From Thioalkalivibrio nitratireducens (GTDB lineage Bacteria > Pseudomonadota > Gammaproteobacteria > Ectothiorhodospirales > Ectothiorhodospiraceae), in assembly GCA_011390385.1 (NCBI GenBank), contig JAABSN010000062.1, positions 1 to 18,035 on the forward strand: a stretch of DNA of 18,035 nucleotides. The letters are read 5' to 3'. A program made the translations under genes and the position numbers. Of this stretch, positions 14,192-18,035 are shown piece by piece. The notes below the pieces were generated by a model that was not told where the DNA came from, did not search any database, and was given only the letters and a program-made list of their open reading frames with translations. How positions within the stretch are numbered: the stretch's first letter is position 1; each line of letters starts with the position of its first letter.

Positions 14192-16045
14192 TCAGAACAG
14201 AAGGTTGGTCACCACCAGCGCGACCGCTGGATAGAGCAGGGTCAGCAGGCCGCCGGCCCGCAGGAAGTCGATCACACGGTAGCCGCCGGGATCGAGTATC
14301 AGGGCGTTGACCTGATGCGTTGGAAGCAGGAAGGCATTGGAGGCGGCGATGGCAACGATCAGTGCGAAAACGCGGGGGTCTGCGTCGATCCCATTCGCCT
14401 GAGCGGCCAGGGCGAAGCTCACGGCGAGCGGCACCAGGAGTACGGTTGCCCCGACGTTGGAGATGAACAGCGTGAAGAACGTGACCAGCAGAAACAGCAT
14501 GACCTGCATCACCCAAACCGGAACGTCGCCCATCAGATTCATTCCATTGACCGCCAGCCACGCCGCCGCGCCGGAATCCTGTGCCGCGAGGCCCAGCGGA
14601 ATCAGGGCGGCGAGCAGGAACACCGTTTTCCAGCTCACTGCGCGGTAGGCGTCATCCATGCTCAGCACACCGGTGAGGACCATGCCGAGCGCGCCTCCGA
14701 GCAGTGCCAGAGCCAGGGGTAGATCCGAGAACAATACCAGGCCGAGCGCCACCGCCGTCGATGCCAGCGCTGGCCAGACCTTGCAGGGGGCCTCGGGCCC
14801 TTTCGGTTTCGGATACCGACTGGTCATCACGATGAAATCGCGATCATCCTCCAGTTCCATCAGGCGTTCCCAGCGCGTATGCACGACAAGGGTGTCGCCG
14901 GCCTGGAATTCGACATCGCTGAGATCGTCGCGGAGGACGTCGTTGCCCCGCTGAATGCGCAGCACGGTCAGCCCGTAGGTCTGACGCATGTGCAGTTCCC
15001 CGATGCTCTCCCCGATCAGTTCTGAACCGGGCGGGATGATCAGTTCGGCGATGCCGGAGTGGCGCGGGGACATGCTCCGGGCGAACGCGTCGAGCCCGTC
15101 CCGGAGTCCGGTATGGTTCCGGTCGCTGGCCGTTTCGAGATCCTTGATGGGACCGAGGATTGCGAGATGCCCACCGGCGACGATCTCGGCATTGCGAGGC
15201 GGCTCGATCAGCACTTCGTCGCCGTCATCGAGACCAATCACGAACACGCCGTATTCCTTCTCGAACTCCCCGATGGAGGTGCCAGCGAGCCGACTTTCGT
15301 CACCGATGCGCAGCTCGCGAATCGCATAATCGATGCCATAGAGATCCTTGAAATAGTCGGAGGTGCTGCGTGCCCTGGATTCATCCCTGGAGGTGTCCGG
15401 GGCCTTCGGCAGGACCCAGCGGCCAAGGACCCAGAAGTAGGCAATCACTGTCGCCAACAGGGCAAGACCGATGGGCGTCACGTCGAACAGCCCGAAGTCC
15501 TCCAGGTCGCCAGGCATGAGGTCGTTCAGGAGGATCAGGGGGCTGGAGGCGACCAGGGTCAGCGTGCCGCCGGTGATGGCCGCGAAACCCATCGGGATGA
15601 GCAGCCGCGAGCGGGGGATGCCGACATCGCCGGAGACCCGGTTTACAACGGGCATGAACAGCGCGGCGGCCCCGATGTTCTGCATGAAGCTGGTGATCAG
15701 TCCCACGGCGCCCGAGACGACGGCCATCACGCGTTGCTCGGTGCGTCCCGCAAACCGCAGTATCAGCCTTGCGATCCGCGTCATCACGCCGGCCCTGTCC
15801 AGTCCGTTGCCGATGATCATTACTGCGATGATGGCGACGACCGCATTCGACGAGAGCCCGGAAAACAGTTTCTCTGGGGCCAGGATGGGTTCGATATCGG
15901 GAATCAACCCGACCACGCCGATCAGAAAAAGGATGATCAGTGCGCCGATATCGATACGGACGATCTCGGTGACGAACAACACGATCGTCAGGCCCAACAG
16001 ACCGAAGACGATCAGAATCTCGGCAGTCAGGGCAACGTTGTCCAT
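14192..16045 (-). CDS. SLC13-type anion permease with two RCK_C domains
   Basis: A 617-residue inner-membrane transporter of the DASS/SLC13 family. The N-terminal half has about five to six helices with the re-entrant-type segment SFMQNIGAAALFMPV (119-133). A cytosolic insert carries two RCK_C (TrkA_C) domains, about 240-310 and 330-405. The C-terminal half has the matching FISNVGATVLLVPLA (527-541) and ASNAFLLPTHQVN (568-580). Substrates in the family include dicarboxylates and sulfate; permeases with RCK_C inserts are often annotated as sulfate or sulfur-compound transporters, and the neighbouring persulfide gene makes an inorganic sulfur anion plausible, but this is inference. ATG 16045 has no clear ribosome site. 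It lies 105 bp downstream of the persulfide gene on the same strand and is probably co-transcribed with it. No independent promoter was seen in that gap. Confidence 0.9.
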   Translation of the reverse strand: MDNVALTAEILIVFGLLGLTIVLFVTEIVRIDIGALIILFLIGVVGLIPDIEPILAPEKLFSGLSSNAVVAIIAVMIIGNGLDRAGVMTRIARLILRFAGRTEQRVMAVVSGAVGLITSFMQNIGAAALFMPVVNRVSGDVGIPRSRLLIPMGFAAITGGTLTLVASSPLILLNDLMPGDLEDFGLFDVTPIGLALLATVIAYFWVLGRWVLPKAPDTSRDESRARSTSDYFKDLYGIDYAIRELRIGDESRLAGTSIGEFEKEYGVFVIGLDDGDEVLIEPPRNAEIVAGGHLAILGPIKDLETASDRNHTGLRDGLDAFARSMSPRHSGIAELIIPPGSELIGESIGELHMRQTYGLTVLRIQRGNDVLRDDLSDVEFQAGDTLVVHTRWERLMELEDDRDFIVMTSRYPKPKGPEAPCKVWPALASTAVALGLVLFSDLPLALALLGGALGMVLTGVLSMDDAYRAVSWKTVFLLAALIPLGLAAQDSGAAAWLAVNGMNLMGDVPVWVMQVMLFLLVTFFTLFISNVGATVLLVPLAVSFALAAQANGIDADPRVFALIVAIAASNAFLLPTHQVNALILDPGGYRVIDFLRAGGLLTLLYPAVALVVTNLLF

Positions 16046-16150
16046 AGGTGAGGGTGTGTCGCTGTTGCAGAATCATTCATTCGGCTGGCCGAGGACGCAT
16101 GATCGTGCCTGCCGTGCGCCGTGGAAGGTTGGCCGCTGGCAATGCCGTCG

Positions 16151-17548
16151 CTATGCAGTCTCGATGTCGTAGCCCGCACTCTGCCAGCCCGTCATGCCGC
16201 CCAGTACATTGAAAACCGGTCCGTGCCCCTGTCTGTTCAGCAGACTCGCCATGACCGAAGACCGATAGCCACTGCCGCAGATGACAGCCAGTGGCCGGTT
16301 CTTCGGGATTTCGTCGAGACGTCGAGGCAGTTCGCCGCCGCTGATGTGGCGGGCGCCGGCGATGTGACCCTCCGCCCATTCTGCGGGTTGGCGCACGTCC
16401 AGGATCTCCAGATCCCGATCGTGCTCTGCGGCACGGCGCAGTTCATGAACGGTCCATTGCGGCAGGATTTCGATTTCGCGCCCGCTGGTGCGCCAGGCCA
16501 GCATGCCGCCTGACAGCCAGGCGGTCGGAAGCTCGTAGCCGATGCGCAGGAGTTGCCAGTAGATGTCCTCGAGATCACCGGGCTGTTCCACCACGAGCAG
16601 GATCCGGGCGTCCTCGGGCAGCACGGTTCCGGCCCAGGTACTGAAGGATGTGCCCGCGGCAACGTTGAGGGCGCCTGGGATATGCGCGGCAAAGGCCTCC
16701 GGCGAGCGGCAGTCCACAACGAACGCATTGTCCCGACGCATCATGCGCGCAAAGTCATCGGGCTGGACGGCAGGAGGTTCGGGCAGGACGCCCAGCGGTT
16801 TCGGGCCCTCGATGTTCCGGTTGCGCATGCGGCGCCAGTACGGAGGCACCGTGGGCAGATTCTTGAGTTCGAGACAGCGCTCGACGAAGCCTTCGCGGTC
16901 GTCGAGATCCGCGAGCATCCGGTTCATGCGGCGCTCGTACCCGATGGTGGTGGAAAGCATGCTGCCGATATTGCCGCCGCAGAGCGAGCCGGCCACGTGC
17001 GTCGGGTAGACGGGCACGTGGTCAGGAAGCCGCAGGATCTTTTCCTGCAGGGTGTGACAGAATTCATGGGCGCTCGCCCGCGTTTCCTCCTCACCACCCA
17101 GGAGATCGGGTCGCGCAATGTCGTCCACCAGGAGCGCGCCACCGGAGAGAAGCAATGCCGGCTCCTGGCCACGTGAGTGGTCGTAGACGAGTAGCGAGAT
17201 GTGTTCCGGTGTGTGCCCCGGTGTATGCACCACCTCGAACTCGATTTCACCCATGCGCAGGCGTTCACCATCGTCCATGTAGTGCACGGGATAACCGAGC
17301 TGGGCTCGTGCACCCGCCAGGAGCTGCACATCGGCGCGTACCGGCAGCTCACAGATCCCGGAGAGGTAATCATTGTGCTGATGCGAGTCGGCTGCGTACC
17401 GCAGCCGCATTCCGCGCGCCTGAGCTTCTTTCAGGTAGTCGTCCACGTCGCGACGCACGTCGAGGACCAGGGCCTCACCCGTCTCTTCGGACCCGATGAA
17501 GTAGGATGCATGTCCGAGGCTCTCCAGGTAAAACTGTTTGAAGATCAT
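16151..17548 (-). CDS. Persulfide dioxygenase-like metallo-beta-lactamase fused to two rhodanese domains
   Basis: A 465-residue cytosolic protein in three parts. The metallo-beta-lactamase domain (1-240) has DSHQHNDYLSG (His56, His58, Asp60), HTPGHTPEH (His108, His112), Asp142/143 in VDDIARPD and His184 in YPTHVAGSLCGG; the HxHxDY form is typical of ETHE1/Blh-related proteins carrying rhodanese domains. Rhodanese 1 (about 262-360) has DCRSPEAFAAHIPGA but VVEQPGD where the catalytic Cys would be, so it is inactive. Rhodanese 2 (about 364-463) has DVRQPAEWAEGHIAGA and the active loop CGSGYRSS with Cys424. The expected role is oxidation of glutathione persulfide to sulfite with sulfur transfer by the active rhodanese, in sulfide detoxification or sulfur oxidation. 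GGGAGGA sits 4 nt before ATG 17548. It leads a probable operon with the permease. Confidence 0.9.
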   Translation of the reverse strand: MIFKQFYLESLGHASYFIGSEETGEALVLDVRRDVDDYLKEAQARGMRLRYAADSHQHNDYLSGICELPVRADVQLLAGARAQLGYPVHYMDDGERLRMGEIEFEVVHTPGHTPEHISLLVYDHSRGQEPALLLSGGALLVDDIARPDLLGGEEETRASAHEFCHTLQEKILRLPDHVPVYPTHVAGSLCGGNIGSMLSTTIGYERRMNRMLADLDDREGFVERCLELKNLPTVPPYWRRMRNRNIEGPKPLGVLPEPPAVQPDDFARMMRRDNAFVVDCRSPEAFAAHIPGALNVAAGTSFSTWAGTVLPEDARILLVVEQPGDLEDIYWQLLRIGYELPTAWLSGGMLAWRTSGREIEILPQWTVHELRRAAEHDRDLEILDVRQPAEWAEGHIAGARHISGGELPRRLDEIPKNRPLAVICGSGYRSSVMASLLNRQGHGPVFNVLGGMTGWQSAGYDIETA

Positions 17549-17590
17549 TGTGTCCTCCCTTGTCGATTCTCCACCTTTCGAAGTGTTCGG

Positions 17591-17621
17591 ATTATGGTGT
17601 TCCGGGAGATTCCATTTTCAA
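17591..17621 (-). promoter_or_regulatory. Possible promoter of the persulfide gene
   Basis: On the minus strand TTGAAA (complement of 17616-17621) and CATAAT (complement of 17591-17596) are 19 bp apart, a long spacing. They lie 43-73 bp upstream of the start codon. Boxes are good, spacing is poor. Confidence 0.38.
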
Positions 17622-17639
17622 GATAACTCGTGAGAAGTC

Positions 17640-17690
17640 ATATGTGAATACACCTGTGTTTGACAGGGGAAGAAGCCTGTCTTCACATAT
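17640..17690. repeat. Nested inverted repeat upstream of the persulfide gene
   Basis: ATATGTGAA (17640-17648) and TTCACATAT (17682-17690) are perfect 9-bp inverted arms. Inside, CCTGT-GTTTG-ACAGG (17653-17667) is a second hairpin, and a further CCTGT follows in GAAGCCTGTCTTC. It lies just beyond the possible promoter and could be an operator. No T-run follows. Confidence 0.6.
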
Positions 17691-18035
17691 CAGAGAGTCG
17701 TTGCTTGATGATCTGAAAACATGCTTGTTGTGCATTGCGGGTGTTGAGGATGTCTCAGCGTTTCCCAAGATGTCGATGGGTGTTTTTCTGACTGAAACGT
17801 TGAACCGCCTGTTCTGGTCCAGCTTCTTGAAGGAACTCTGATTTGACCGGTTATGGCAATGGGCGGCGTGCAGCCGGAATGGCAACACGATGGCACGCGA
17901 CGATCCATGGGACGTTGAGAAACCCGGGTCCTGCTGGATCATCCATTGCAATCGCCCTCCTGATTAGCACGAATGCTCCGCAGATCGGAAAATTAAGGCC
18001 CAAGGCGTCATCGCGAGGAGCGAAACCTTTAGCCG

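Larger units (their letters stand above)
17549..18035. other. Non-coding, relatively AT-rich end region
   Basis: About 490 bp without a convincing gene. Frames of 97 (plus) and 119 (minus) residues are open but show no ribosome site, no recognisable domain and no codon bias like the neighbours. The stretch 17600-17860 is visibly richer in A and T than the flanking genes. The region holds the possible promoter and the nested inverted repeat; nothing could be assigned in 17860-18035. Confidence 0.45.

Noticed and set aside
14192..16051. Plus-strand frames opposite the permease gene
   Set aside because: They are rich in Asp, His, Gln and Gly as expected of antisense to membrane-protein codons; no motif or ribosome site.
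17640..17690. CRP/FNR-type site in the inverted repeat
   Set aside because: TGTGA and TCACA half-sites are present but far too widely spaced for a CRP dimer.
17548..17951. Small overlapping frames of 97 (plus) and 119 (minus) residues
   Set aside because: No ribosome site, no recognisable domain and unlike codon use; treated as non-coding.

Overview
The window looks like chromosomal DNA of a GC-rich gammaproteobacterium. ParC, HtpX, ribosomal proteins L13 and S9, a YcbL-like hydrolase and a sigma-32-type heat-shock promoter all have the gammaproteobacterial form. A c-type cytochrome and a persulfide-dioxygenase/rhodanese fusion beside an SLC13 permease suggest a sulfur-oxidising lineage such as the Chromatiales; that placement is inference. 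No phage, transposase, CRISPR or toxin genes were seen.

Layout. 1-698 (minus): the N-terminal part of an exported coiled-coil protein with 21- and 63-residue repeats, running off the left edge. 1032-1499 (plus): small mono-haem cytochrome c lipoprotein, convergent with an unrecognised 275-residue protein (1505-2332, minus). 2509-2810: first copy of a ~300-bp composite palindromic repeat. 2805-4232 (minus): cardiolipin synthase, divergent from parC (4341-6596, plus). htpX (6798-7685, plus) follows behind a near-consensus heat-shock promoter. 7691-7991: second copy of the composite repeat. 8108-8764 (minus): YcbL-like metallo-beta-lactamase-fold hydrolase.

8999-9128 (plus): a likely small RNA that I cannot assign to a known family. 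It has a perfect -35 hexamer, a 10-bp stem with a C7 loop, a linker with two TCCTCC motifs (complementary to Shine-Dalgarno sequences), and a strong UCCG-tetraloop terminator. Directly downstream lie an NtrB-type sensor kinase (9323-10801) and an overlapping sigma-54 activator (10794-12194). Next comes a secreted DUF4168 protein (12378-12773) with a GG-N10-GC sigma-54 promoter and an upstream inverted repeat. This resembles a self-contained envelope-sensing circuit in which the activator drives its neighbour; the layout is ZraSR-like but the periplasmic partner has no Cys or His.

12889-13927 (plus): sigma-70 promoter, rplM, rpsI, then tRNA-Gln(CUG), probably co-transcribed. Behind the tRNA, a 101-bp segment containing the tRNA 3' end and its terminator is repeated at a 168-bp offset. 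14192-17548 (minus): SLC13-type permease with two RCK_C domains, preceded by the persulfide-dioxygenase-like/double-rhodanese gene, probably one operon. The last ~490 bp hold no convincing gene but contain a 9-bp perfect inverted repeat upstream of that operon.
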